Below, piece by piece: positions 8,641 to 14,609 of a stretch of DNA of 25,336 nucleotides. Below the pieces are notes generated by a model, which saw only the letters and a list, made by a program, of their open reading frames with translations, did no database searches and had not been told where the DNA came from. The position numbers and the translations under genes are program-made. Source of the DNA: Bacillota bacterium (GTDB lineage Bacteria; Bacillota; Clostridia; Christensenellales; CAG-138); assembly GCA_023396535.1 (NCBI GenBank), contig JAEWWD010000078.1, positions 1-25,336 of the forward strand, read 5' to 3'. Within the stretch, counting starts at the first letter, position 1. Each line of letters begins with the position of its first letter.

Positions 8641-9111
8641 CTAGCTTGGCTGATTTTCCACTCCATGATTGCCTCCGAATATACTCGCGACCATTGAAAG
8701 TGACGATAGTATCTGCGGTATTTGTGTTTGATCCGTGCTGAACTCGAATGATAAAATATTCTTCAAGGCCGGATTACTTTGAAAAGAGCCCTCGACCAGA
8801 ACGTGCCCTCTTCTATTGAACAAACATGTCAACTGAAGCTCACGCTCGGTGTTCTTCAATACGGCAGTTCCCTCAAGCGTTTTATAGCAATGCTGCAATT
8901 GCTGCAAAAACCCATATATTTCTCCAGTAGTAAAATAATGGGTTGCGTTATTGACAGCATATTCGCCAACATGAATTGACAGAGTTCCCTTTGCGGCATA
9001 TCCTCCGCCATAGTTCGTTTCATGGGGATATCCCCAGACTTCGTCAATTGTAAGTTCAATAGAATCTTCCATGCCTTCAATTTTGAAAGCAAGCATTGGT
9101 AGCGAAAGCAT
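8641..9111 (-). CDS. WapI/DUF6228-like putative immunity protein (156 aa)
   Basis: The protein shows the alternating strand pattern of WapI-type immunity proteins: IELTIDEVWGYPHETNYGGG, AAKGTLSIHVGEYAVNN, a helix FTTGEIYGFLQQLQHCY, E-G-T-A-V-L-K-N-T-E-R-E-L-Q-L-T-C-L-F, H-V-L-V-E-G-S-F, and I-L-S-F-E-F-S-T-D-Q-T-Q-I-P. These proteins usually neutralise a contact-dependent or secreted toxin. The gene is clearly more AT-rich than its GC-rich neighbours, which suggests recent transfer. ATG 9111 has GAGGCGG at normal spacing. No toxin gene is adjacent, so it would be an orphan. Family identity is by pattern only. Confidence 0.45.
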   Translation of the reverse strand: MLSLPMLAFKIEGMEDSIELTIDEVWGYPHETNYGGGYAAKGTLSIHVGEYAVNNATHYFTTGEIYGFLQQLQHCYKTLEGTAVLKNTERELQLTCLFNRRGHVLVEGSFQSNPALKNILSFEFSTDQTQIPQILSSLSMVASIFGGNHGVENQPS

Positions 9112-9209
9112 GGTTTCACCGCCTCTATTTGCAACCGTATCTTCTTCCCCTGCCAGCTACAGCGGCCAAAGACCTCAGCCTCCGGCAACCGCTCATGAGC
9201 GCCCGCGGG

Positions 9210-9479
9210 CTACGCCCTCTCCCGCACCGTTACGCGCACAATATCCCCCGGCTGCTTGCCGATGCGCTTGCGAATCTCTTTTCTCACGCCGATGATATGG
9301 CAGGGCGTACCCATTTTCACAAGGCTCCCGTCATAGGGCGCGCCGTCGAACGTGGCATGCACGCTGACCCGCCCTTTGCCGAACTCGGCTTTCACGTCAT
9401 ACGGGAACTCGATATACGCCGCGTCCATATCGGGGACTTTGATGAGTACGGCGTCGAATTCATACAGTTTCTCGTTCAT
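9210..9479 (-). CDS. DUF1905 domain protein (89 aa)
   Basis: The whole protein is one small beta-barrel-type DUF1905 domain: YEFDAVLIKVPDMDAAYIEFPYDV, then EFGKGRVSVHATFDGAPYDGSL, M-G-T-P-C-H-I-I-G-V-R-K-E-I-R-K-R-I-G-K and QPGDIVRVTV. ATG 9479 overlaps the rsmI stop (ATGA), so it is translationally coupled to rsmI. Biochemical function of the family is unknown; members often occur alone or fused to YdeI-type domains. The family call is fairly confident. Confidence 0.75.
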   Translation of the reverse strand: MNEKLYEFDAVLIKVPDMDAAYIEFPYDVKAEFGKGRVSVHATFDGAPYDGSLVKMGTPCHIIGVRKEIRKRIGKQPGDIVRVTVRERA

Positions 9480-10327
9480 TCTTCCTCCTCCAGCTCCAGC
9501 GTCCTCTGATACGCCCGCTTTTTCTTCACCCCCAGCACGGCGGCGGCGGCACTCGCCGCGTCCCGCGCGGAAAACCCTTCCGCGAGCAAACGGTTCAGCG
9601 CCGTATCCAGCGCGGCGTCGTCCGCGTCCTCGCTCCGCGTTTCGCGAGGCGGCAGCCCCGCTATGGCGACGACGCACTCGCCCCTGGGCGGCTCGCTGAA
9701 CTGTTCGCACAGTTCGGATAATGTGCCGCGCGCGGCCTGCTCGTGGATTTTCGTCAGCTCCCGCAGCACGGCGGCGGGACGGTCGCCCAGCTCACCGAGC
9801 AGTTCCTTGAGCGTGGCGGGCAGGCGGACGGGGCTCTCATACAGCAGCATGGTGGAGGGGCAGGCGGTTAGCCGCGCCATCATCTCGCGCCGCGGCTTTT
9901 TCTCGCGCGGCAAAAACCCGAAGAACGCGAACGAAGCGCAGGGAAGCCCCGAAAGCACGGCGGCCATCAGCACGGCGGACGCGCCGGGCAGCACCACGAC
10001 GGGCAACCCCTCCCGGTAACAGGCGGCGGCCAAAACCTCACCCGGGTCGGATATGCCGGGCATGCCCGCGTCCGAGCAATAGGCGATGTTCCGCCCCTCG
10101 CGAAGCTGCGCCACCAGCTCTTCCGCGCGCTCGCGCTCGTTGTGTTCGTGGCAGCTTACAAGCGGCTTTTTGATATCGTAATGGTTCAAAAGCCCCAGCG
10201 TATGGCGCGTATCCTCCGCCCACACGGCGTCCGCCTCGCGCAGGGCGCGCAGCGTCCGAAGCGTGATATCCTCCAGATTGCCTATAGGCGTTGCGCACAG
10301 GTACAGCGCACCGGGCGATTGCGGCAT
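9476..10327 (-). CDS. rsmI: 16S rRNA (cytidine-1402-2'-O)-methyltransferase RsmI (283 aa)
   Basis: The N-terminal LYLCATPIGNLEDITLRTLR (about 8-27), followed by AEDTRHTLGLLNHYDI, matches RsmI (tetrapyrrole-methylase fold). It is followed by SCHEHNERERAEELVAQL and YCSDAGMPGISDPGEVL, the conserved SAM-pocket motif. Further matches are VLPGASAVLMAAVLSGLP and F-F-G-F-L-P-R-E-K-K. The enzyme methylates the ribose of C1402 in the ribosomal P site. Length is typical. ATG 10327 has GGAGG. The C-terminus is a basic then acidic tail (KKKRAYQRTLELEEEE). It leads a small operon with DUF1905. Confidence 0.95.
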   Translation of the reverse strand: MPQSPGALYLCATPIGNLEDITLRTLRALREADAVWAEDTRHTLGLLNHYDIKKPLVSCHEHNERERAEELVAQLREGRNIAYCSDAGMPGISDPGEVLAAACYREGLPVVVLPGASAVLMAAVLSGLPCASFAFFGFLPREKKPRREMMARLTACPSTMLLYESPVRLPATLKELLGELGDRPAAVLRELTKIHEQAARGTLSELCEQFSEPPRGECVVAIAGLPPRETRSEDADDAALDTALNRLLAEGFSARDAASAAAAVLGVKKKRAYQRTLELEEEE

Positions 10328-10362
10328 GGCTGGTTCCTCCGATCAAAAATGGAATTTCCCGG

Positions 10363-10483
10363 GAAATGCTTCGCATTTCGAATAAGTGGCAAAGCCACTT
10401 ATTCGAGTTTTCACAGGAAGGCTCGCTCACCGCTCGCCTTCCTGCAAGGTGTCCAATCTGACGTACACGCCGTCAGATTGGAC
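10363..10483 (+). repeat. Structured intergenic repeat, three-stem family, copy 2
   Basis: On the plus strand, hairpin GAAATGC/GCATTTC (10363-10379) is followed by a 12-bp hairpin with AAA loop (10379-10390/10394-10405). Then come GTTTTCA, a 9-bp stem CAGGAAGGC/GCCTTCCTG (10414-10422/10436-10444) and CAAGGTGT. A perfect 11-bp stem GTCCAATCTGA/TCAGATTGGAC (10451-10461/10473-10483) follows, with the CG-TACACGC-CG loop and then GGATAATATGG. A last hairpin-like GGGGCG/CGCCCC lies near 10521-10538. The gap 10328-10554 has no gene. Confidence 0.75.
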
Positions 10484-10554
10484 GGATAATATGGATAATA
10501 ACATCGTTTTTCACACGGATGGGGCGGTGGAGCGCCCCATCAGGCAATACAAGC

Positions 10555-11271
10555 CTAATCTTCATTATTCCCAATATGATATATCCTGCGGTACTCGCCG
10601 CTTTCATCCCCGTCCTCATCCTTCAAAAACAGTACGGGCTGCACGTCCAGATGCGGCCGCGCATTGAGCTGCGCCATGACGAGCGCGAGATAGGGCGCGG
10701 ATTTCGCTTCCTGCGCGACGAGCCGCAGCCGCTTGGGCTCCAGCCGGTGTTCGCGCAGCGTAACGAGCGCGTCAGTCAGCCGGTCGGCCGGGTAACACAG
10801 GTACAGCCTGCCGCCGTTCTTCAGCAGCCGGGAGGCCGTGAGCGCCGCGCCTTTAAGCGCATCCGCGCCGCCGCGCGCCAATGCGCGCGTTTGGTCCGGG
10901 CTTTGCGTGCCCGCCGCGTAATAGGGCGGGTTGCACAGCGCGGCCGTAAACCCGCCGCAGCCTAAAAGGCGCGGCGCGTCCGCCCAGTCCGCCTCCACGA
11001 CGGGCAGATCGATATGGTTGTACGCGGCGGATTTCCTGAGCAATTCGCATAGCGCCGCGTCCTTTTCGATCGCCGTAAACTTAGCGCCCGTGCGCGCGCC
11101 GCACAGCAGGCTGAGCGCGCCGGTGCCCGCGCCGATATCCACGGCCATATCCCGCGCAGTTAAGTTCGCGAACGCCGCGAGCAGCACGGAATCCTGCGTA
11201 AAGCGCGGCAGGTCCGGGCGCTGGTATAAAAACAGGCCCTTATACTGCAAATCATCCAGCCGCGCTTCCAT
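10555..11271 (-). CDS. tRNA1(Val) (adenine-N6)-methyltransferase homologue, TrmN6/YfiC type (238 aa)
   Basis: This is a class I SAM methyltransferase. It opens with LQYKGLFLYQRPDLPRFTQD and S-V-L-L-A-A-F, continues with motif I DIGAGTGAL (about 45-53) and an acidic residue in AIEKD, and carries the N6-adenine catalytic motif NPPYY (about 114-118). The start Asp-Asp-Leu..FTQDSVLLAAF is characteristic of the YfiC/TrmN6 group, which modifies A37 of tRNA1(Val). ATG 11271 follows GGAGG; the longer upstream ORF runs into a repeat element and lacks an SD. Substrate is inferred from family. Confidence 0.85.
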   Translation of the reverse strand: MEARLDDLQYKGLFLYQRPDLPRFTQDSVLLAAFANLTARDMAVDIGAGTGALSLLCGARTGAKFTAIEKDAALCELLRKSAAYNHIDLPVVEADWADAPRLLGCGGFTAALCNPPYYAAGTQSPDQTRALARGGADALKGAALTASRLLKNGGRLYLCYPADRLTDALVTLREHRLEPKRLRLVAQEAKSAPYLALVMAQLNARPHLDVQPVLFLKDEDGDESGEYRRIYHIGNNED

Positions 11272-11318
11272 TGAGTATTCCTCCGCATATCGCAAAGGGG
11301 CCGATTGGCCCCCTTGTA

Positions 11319-11571
11319 AGACGTTGGAGGCTCTCGGCCCACGGCTCGCAATAGTCGCGCATACCCTGCGGGCCTGCGCTCCTTTGCTTACCGGGCCTCC
11401 GTTTCGCTTCATCCGCCGCAGGCGGCGCTCAACTTTGGCCCCCAAACCTCCGCTTAGGGTCATAATGACCCTAAGAACCCCCTAACGTAAACGCCCTTAT
11501 AGGGCGTTTACGACGGCAGGGATTCCCAAGGGACATGTCCCTTGGGTGGGGGTACGGGGGCAAGCCCCCGT
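11319..11571. repeat. Family 2 hairpin element containing the 135-bp repeat, copy A
   Basis: 11319-11453 is a 135-bp sequence repeated at 14349-14483 with two mismatches. It is followed by three unrelated perfect hairpins: CTTAGGGTCAT/ATGACCCTAAG (11453-11475), CGTAAACGCCCT/AGGGCGTTTACG (11486-11512) and a 22-nt palindrome at 11525-11546. The end is GGGGGC-AA-GCCCCC (11556-11569). It fills most of the 308-nt gap between the methyltransferase start and the sortase stop. The repeat has an open frame on the minus strand but no convincing gene. A short GGGGCC/GGCCCC hairpin lies at 11297-11312. Confidence 0.75.
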
Positions 11572-11579
11572 AATAATCA

Positions 11580-12281
11580 CTACTCCGTCTTTTCCCTGCA
11601 CACGGCGACCACGCGCGAGCGCGAGGTGCCGAGGTCCCGGTCATAGTCGCCCAGGCAGGTGATAAGCGTCATGCGGCTTTCGCCCTTGAGATCCATCACG
11701 CTTGCGGGCACTTCGTCGAGCAGGTAGGTATCCAGGGTATCCACCGTAAAATACTTGAAACCGCCATCGTCGAATTCTATAACGATCTCCTCGCCCACCG
11801 ACATTTCCTTGAGTATGGAGAACGTGCCCTTTTCGCCCTTCCAGCGCACATGCCCGTTGATGATGGCGTTGCCTTCCTCGCCGGGAGAGGGGCCGAACTG
11901 GTACCAGGCGGCGTCCTTCGCGGAATCGAGCGTGGCCATTTCATTGTTCTCCGTCACGCCGACAGGATAGATATCCGCCTGCAGCTCATGATCCGTGAAA
12001 TAAATTCGCACGGGGATCTTCTTGACGTACGGCGTAGGCGACGGCGTCGGCACGGGCGTTACCTGTGGCGGCAGCGTCGGGGCGATGGTCGCCGTGGGCG
12101 CGGGCGTGGGCGGCGCCACATACGGCGCGGGGAACAGCACATACTCGCGCAATATCAGATACACGCCCGTGAGGAACACGGCGCCGACGAGTATATACAG
12201 CAGCGTCCATATGAAGCCGGGGCGTTTTTTCGTATCCGGAACCTGTCCGTCAGGCTTCTTGGTATCGTTGTTGTTTTCCAA
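11580..12281 (-). CDS. Class F-like sortase, membrane-anchored transpeptidase (233 aa)
   Basis: Counting from the TTG start, residues 22-45 are a single transmembrane helix after a charged cytoplasmic tail. Residues 50-86 form a Pro/Thr-rich stalk (PTPAPTATIAPTLPPQVTPV). The sortase barrel follows, with catalytic His144 (NGHVRW), Cys209 (LITCLGDYD) and a candidate Arg at 221/223 (SRSRVV). The segment AAWYQFGPSPGEEGNAIINGH fits class F sortases. The enzyme links secreted proteins to cell wall or pilin; no substrate with an LPXTG-type tail is visible here. I chose TTG 12281 because GAAGGAG lies 8 nt upstream and a good promoter sits just before it; upstream ATGs have no SD. Confidence 0.85.
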   Translation of the reverse strand: MENNNDTKKPDGQVPDTKKRPGFIWTLLYILVGAVFLTGVYLILREYVLFPAPYVAPPTPAPTATIAPTLPPQVTPVPTPSPTPYVKKIPVRIYFTDHELQADIYPVGVTENNEMATLDSAKDAAWYQFGPSPGEEGNAIINGHVRWKGEKGTFSILKEMSVGEEIVIEFDDGGFKYFTVDTLDTYLLDEVPASVMDLKGESRMTLITCLGDYDRDLGTSRSRVVAVCREKTE

Positions 12282-12327
12282 AGGAGATCGCTCCTTCCCT
12301 GTGCGGAATACTCCGCAGTCTTGTTTT

Positions 12328-12355
12328 ATTATACCATCGGCGGGCATCCGTGCAA
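12328..12355 (-). promoter_or_regulatory. Sigma-A-type promoter of the sortase gene
   Basis: On the minus strand: -35 TTGCAC (12350-12355), 16-nt spacer, -10 TATAAT (12328-12333). It lies about 47 nt upstream of the TTG start. This is the best housekeeping promoter match in the window and supports the short sortase start. Confidence 0.75.
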
Positions 12356-12394
12356 CAGTGCGCAATATTGTTCACTATTTAGCCAAAATCGCAA

Positions 12395-12600
12395 AAACGG
12401 CCAAGCCGTTTAGGCCATCGGCATAGTCCTTTGGACTTTGCCGATGGGTTTTTCCACGCATTTTTGCTGTTCGGCTCTTTCATTCTGAAAGAGACTGTCA
12501 CAGCAAAAAGCGTGCGAGGTGTCATTTTTCACCGTACATGCCGCTGAAAAATGACGGATGAGAAGCTTCATGCCATATAGCTTTCGACTTGTTTTCTGCT
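12395..12600 (+). repeat. Structured intergenic repeat, three-stem family, copy 3 (most complete)
   Basis: Order on the plus strand: hairpin AAACGGC-CAA-GCCGTTT (12395-12411); hairpin 12415-12447; stem TTTTTGCTG/CAGCAAAAA (12461-12469/12501-12509) enclosing TTCGG, hairpin CTCTTTCA/TGAAAGAG and ACTGTCA; GCGTGCGAGGTGT; 11-bp stem GTCATTTTTCA/TGAAAAATGAC (12521-12531/12545-12555) with C-CG-TACATGC-CG-C loop; then GGATGAGAAGC and a weak GAAGC/GCTTTC pairing. No ORF. It occupies much of the 480-nt gap 12282-12761 between the sortase and the ArpU-like gene. Confidence 0.75.
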
Positions 12601-12623
12601 CACAGGTATTTGTCGATACGCTA

Positions 12624-12651
12624 AAAGCGGGGTGACAGAGCGCCCCGCTTT
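12624..12651 (-). terminator. Terminator downstream of the ArpU-like gene
   Basis: AAAGCGGGG/CCCCGCTTT with a 10-nt loop; the minus strand continues TTTT then AGCG. It lies 111 nt after the ArpU-like stop codon and ends its transcript before the sortase region. It may also work on the plus strand, where no gene reads into it. Confidence 0.6.
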
Positions 12652-12660
12652 GTTATCTTT

Positions 12661-12750
12661 CTCCCGCCAAGGCGGCGTGCCGCTTTGATGATTTGGGTTC
12701 TTAGGGCCGTTACGGCCCTAAGCGGAGGTTTGGAGGCAGAGCCTCCAACA
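12661..12750. repeat. Short family 2 hairpin element
   Basis: Flank GGGTTC, then the perfect hairpin CTTAGGGCCGT-T-ACGGCCCTAAG (12700-12722), then GCGGAGGTTTGG and the terminal palindrome TGGAGGC-AGA-GCCTCCA (12731-12747). The same flanks (GGGTTC before, GC then a G-rich stretch after) surround a different stem at 14546-14568. It looks like one end of the larger elements. Confidence 0.65.
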
Positions 12751-12761
12751 TCCCCCTTTCC

Positions 12762-13244
12762 CTATTTCCCGGTTCGCTGCGCCCGCGTTCTGCCGTAGGG
12801 CGAGAGCACGCCCGCTTCGATCGCGCCGGCCATTACGGCGTGTACGATGTCCTCGCGCCAGCGGTACAGCGTGGGCTCGCTGATGTGCAGCGCATCCATG
12901 AATTCCTCCCGGCGGCTTCCGGCGGCGCCGACTGCCTCTTCTTCGCCAAGGCTGAACAGCATCTCCATCAGCCGCGCCTTGAGCGGCGCGTCGCGCTTAA
13001 GCATGTCCCACGCCTGTTCGATGGCCCACACCCAGCCCTGCATGCGGCGAATATCATCGCCGGGCTCCAGCAGCCTGATCGCGTCGGCGGCGGTCGGGTC
13101 GCCGTGGCCGCCCTTCCCCGAAAACGCCTCGGTAGGGCGAGCGCGCAAGGTCACAGTCTCGTATTCCTCCAGCATGCGTTTAGTGGTGTTGTATTGCTGC
13201 AGCTGCAGAAATATCATCTCGCGCATGCGTCCGGCTTTCATCAT
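12762..13244 (-). CDS. ArpU-like phage late transcription regulator (160 aa)
   Basis: A helical protein with a basic N-terminus (REMIFLQLQQYNTTKRMLEEYE), a Gly-rich loop, and the segment QGWVWAIEQAWDMLKRDAPL. It ends with a probable helix-turn-helix: REEFMDALHISEPTLYRWREDIVHAV (about 112-138). This resembles ArpU/RinA-type regulators that switch on phage late genes. Start: ATG 13244 gives 7-nt spacing from GGGAGGAG; ATG 13250 would touch the SD. It has its own promoter with a DinR-like operator, shared in layout with the portal operon, so it may be their activator. In phages the gene normally sits just before terminase; here host genes surround it. Confidence 0.55.
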   Translation of the reverse strand: MMKAGRMREMIFLQLQQYNTTKRMLEEYETVTLRARPTEAFSGKGGHGDPTAADAIRLLEPGDDIRRMQGWVWAIEQAWDMLKRDAPLKARLMEMLFSLGEEEAVGAAGSRREEFMDALHISEPTLYRWREDIVHAVMAGAIEAGVLSPYGRTRAQRTGK

Positions 13245-13267
13245 TGCCATTCTCCTCCCTCATTAAT

Positions 13268-13319
13268 AGAACATTTGTTCGATTGATCTGAGTATACCAT
13301 GCCAAAATCCGGTGCGCAA
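13268..13319 (-). promoter_or_regulatory. Promoter with DinR/LexA-box for the ArpU-like gene
   Basis: Minus strand: -35 TTGCGC (13314-13319), 17-nt spacer, -10 TATACT (13291-13296), 9 nt, then CGAACAAATGTTCT (13268-13281), 13 of 14 positions of the DinR box CGAACRNRYGTTYG with a perfect GAAC-N4-GTTC core. The box lies where a repressor would block initiation, so SOS-inducible expression is the simplest reading. A phage repressor with a similar site is possible. Confidence 0.7.
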
Positions 13320-13407
13320 TAGGTTCGACGGCGGTTCTCTGTTCTCAGAATGTCTGTCACGGTATGTTCCAAGTCAGGTCAGCAGCCTTTCGCCGTATCA
13401 TACAGGA

Positions 13408-13416
13408 TGGTATACT
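13408..13416 (+). promoter_or_regulatory. Extended -10 promoter for the DUF6054/GNAT pair
   Basis: TGG-TATACT (13408-13416) is an extended -10; the -35 region (TTTCGC, 17 nt upstream) is weak. It lies 74 nt before the DUF6054 start and points away from the ArpU-like promoter. No DinR-like box follows it. Confidence 0.4.
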
Positions 13417-13489
13417 AAACAAAAGCGGTGCAAACCGCGGCCGCTGAAGCAATATCACGCGAAATAAGGAATGACGGAGGAACAATACG

Positions 13490-13825
13490 ATGGCCGATAC
13501 ATACAGGGTGACTCTGAGCGTACAGGACGCGGCGGCGCGCATTAAGGACGAGGTACTGGGCGGCAGCGTGACGGGCGAACTCCTCGACTTCCATCAGGTG
13601 AGCCATGCAAACCCCCAGTGCGTGGTAATGGTGTTTGAAAAGTACTACATGCGGGTCAGCAACCGCCTGACGCTTACCGTGACGGTGGACGACGCCCCAG
13701 GGTATACGCGCGTGCACGCGGTGGGCGGCGGCGGCGGCGAGGGCGCGCTGTTCCGCTTTGACTGGGGCGCGGCGGAAAGCTTTACCTCGTCAGTCCCGCG
13801 CGCGCTCTCGGGCTATATCGTATAA
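13490..13825 (+). CDS. DUF6054 family protein (111 aa)
   Basis: A small single-domain protein: N-terminal strand (TYRVTLSVQDAAARIKDEVL), then GGSVTGELLDFHQV, CVVMVFEKYYMRVSNRLTLTVTV, a Gly-rich loop (VGGGGGEGALFRFDWGA) and a C-terminal helix (FTSSVPRALSGYIV). This matches the uncharacterised DUF6054 family common in Clostridia. ATG 13490 has GGAGG 8-9 nt upstream. It is followed after 10 nt by the GNAT gene, so the two probably share a transcript. Confidence 0.7.
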   Translation: MADTYRVTLSVQDAAARIKDEVLGGSVTGELLDFHQVSHANPQCVVMVFEKYYMRVSNRLTLTVTVDDAPGYTRVHAVGGGGGEGALFRFDWGAAESFTSSVPRALSGYIV

Positions 13826-13835
13826 GGCGCGCGCC

Positions 13836-14348
13836 ATGCTGCAGTTAAAACAGGCGGAAATAGCCGACGCGCCCGCCATCAGCCTGCTGCACGCGGCAAG
13901 CTGGCGCTTCGCCTACCGCGGGTTGCTGCCGCAGGATTACCTCGACGCCATATCGGACACGCGCTGGGTGGGGCCGTTCACAAAGCTGCTGTCCGGCGAT
14001 GGCATGCGGGCGCTGCTTGCGTACGAGGGGGATACGCCGGCAGGCTGCGTGTCCTACGGGGAGCCTGTCGGCGTGGAAGGCGCGCCGCCTCCGGGCTGGG
14101 GGTATGTGCTCACGCTGTACGTGCACCCCGACCATACGAAAAAAGGGTATGGAACGGCCCTGCTGCAAGCGGCCGAAAACGGGCTGCGGCAGCAGGGCTA
14201 TACGCATGTCTTTCTGTATGTGCTGGACACCAACGTCAGCGCGCGCCGCTTCTATGAGCGCAGCGGCTACGCGTGGGACGGCACGGGCATAGACTGCCCG
14301 ATTGGATCGGTAACAGTGCAGGATTTGCGGTATGTGAAGGAATTGTAA
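13836..14348 (+). CDS. GNAT family N-acetyltransferase (170 aa)
   Basis: Classic GNAT layout: N-terminal A-E-I-A-D-A-P-A-I-S-L-L-H-A-A-S-W-R-F-A-Y-R-G, strand LTLYVHPDHTKKGYGTALLQAAE carrying the acetyl-CoA P-loop (KKGYGTALL, about 103-111), then V-F-L-Y-V-L-D-T-N-V-S-A-R-R-F-Y-E-R-S-G-Y (about 129-149). Substrate cannot be told from sequence. The start at 13836 gives a 10-nt gap after DUF6054; a clear SD is missing, so coupling to the upstream gene is likely. The 135-bp repeat begins directly after its stop codon. Confidence 0.85.
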   Translation: MLQLKQAEIADAPAISLLHAASWRFAYRGLLPQDYLDAISDTRWVGPFTKLLSGDGMRALLAYEGDTPAGCVSYGEPVGVEGAPPPGWGYVLTLYVHPDHTKKGYGTALLQAAENGLRQQGYTHVFLYVLDTNVSARRFYERSGYAWDGTGIDCPIGSVTVQDLRYVKEL

Positions 14349-14602
14349 AGACGTTGGAGGCTCTCGGCCCGCGGCTCGCAATAGTCGCGCATACCCTGTG
14401 GGCCTGCGCTCCTTTGCTTACCGGGCCTCCGTTTCGCTTCATCCGCCGCAGGCGGCGCTCAACTTTGGCCCCCAAACCTCCGCCAGGGCCGTAACGGCCC
14501 CTGGATCTCTTTCTGCAAACGCCCATGGGCGTTTGCGTATGGGTTCTTAGGGTCGTTACGACCCTAAGCAGGGGTCGAGGGGGGCTGAGCCCCCCCGGAT
14601 TA
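14349..14602. repeat. Family 2 hairpin element containing the 135-bp repeat, copy B
   Basis: 14349-14483 repeats 11319-11453 with two substitutions. It is followed by CCAGGGCCGT/ACGGCCCCTGG (14483-14504, one bulge), a perfect 22-nt palindrome (14515-14536), CTTAGGGTCG-TTA-CGACCCTAAG (14546-14568) and a GGGGGGCT-GA-GCCCCCC end near 14581-14599. None of these stems equals those of copy A, though the layout is the same. The gap 14349-14609 contains no gene. Confidence 0.75.
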
Positions 14603-14609
14603 AATCCTG

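Noticed and set aside
11319..11463. Small gene in the 135-bp repeat (minus strand, shared residues in both copies)
   Set aside because: No SD, and the frame continues into unrelated flanks. Identity of translation follows from nearly identical DNA. Kept as a repeat.
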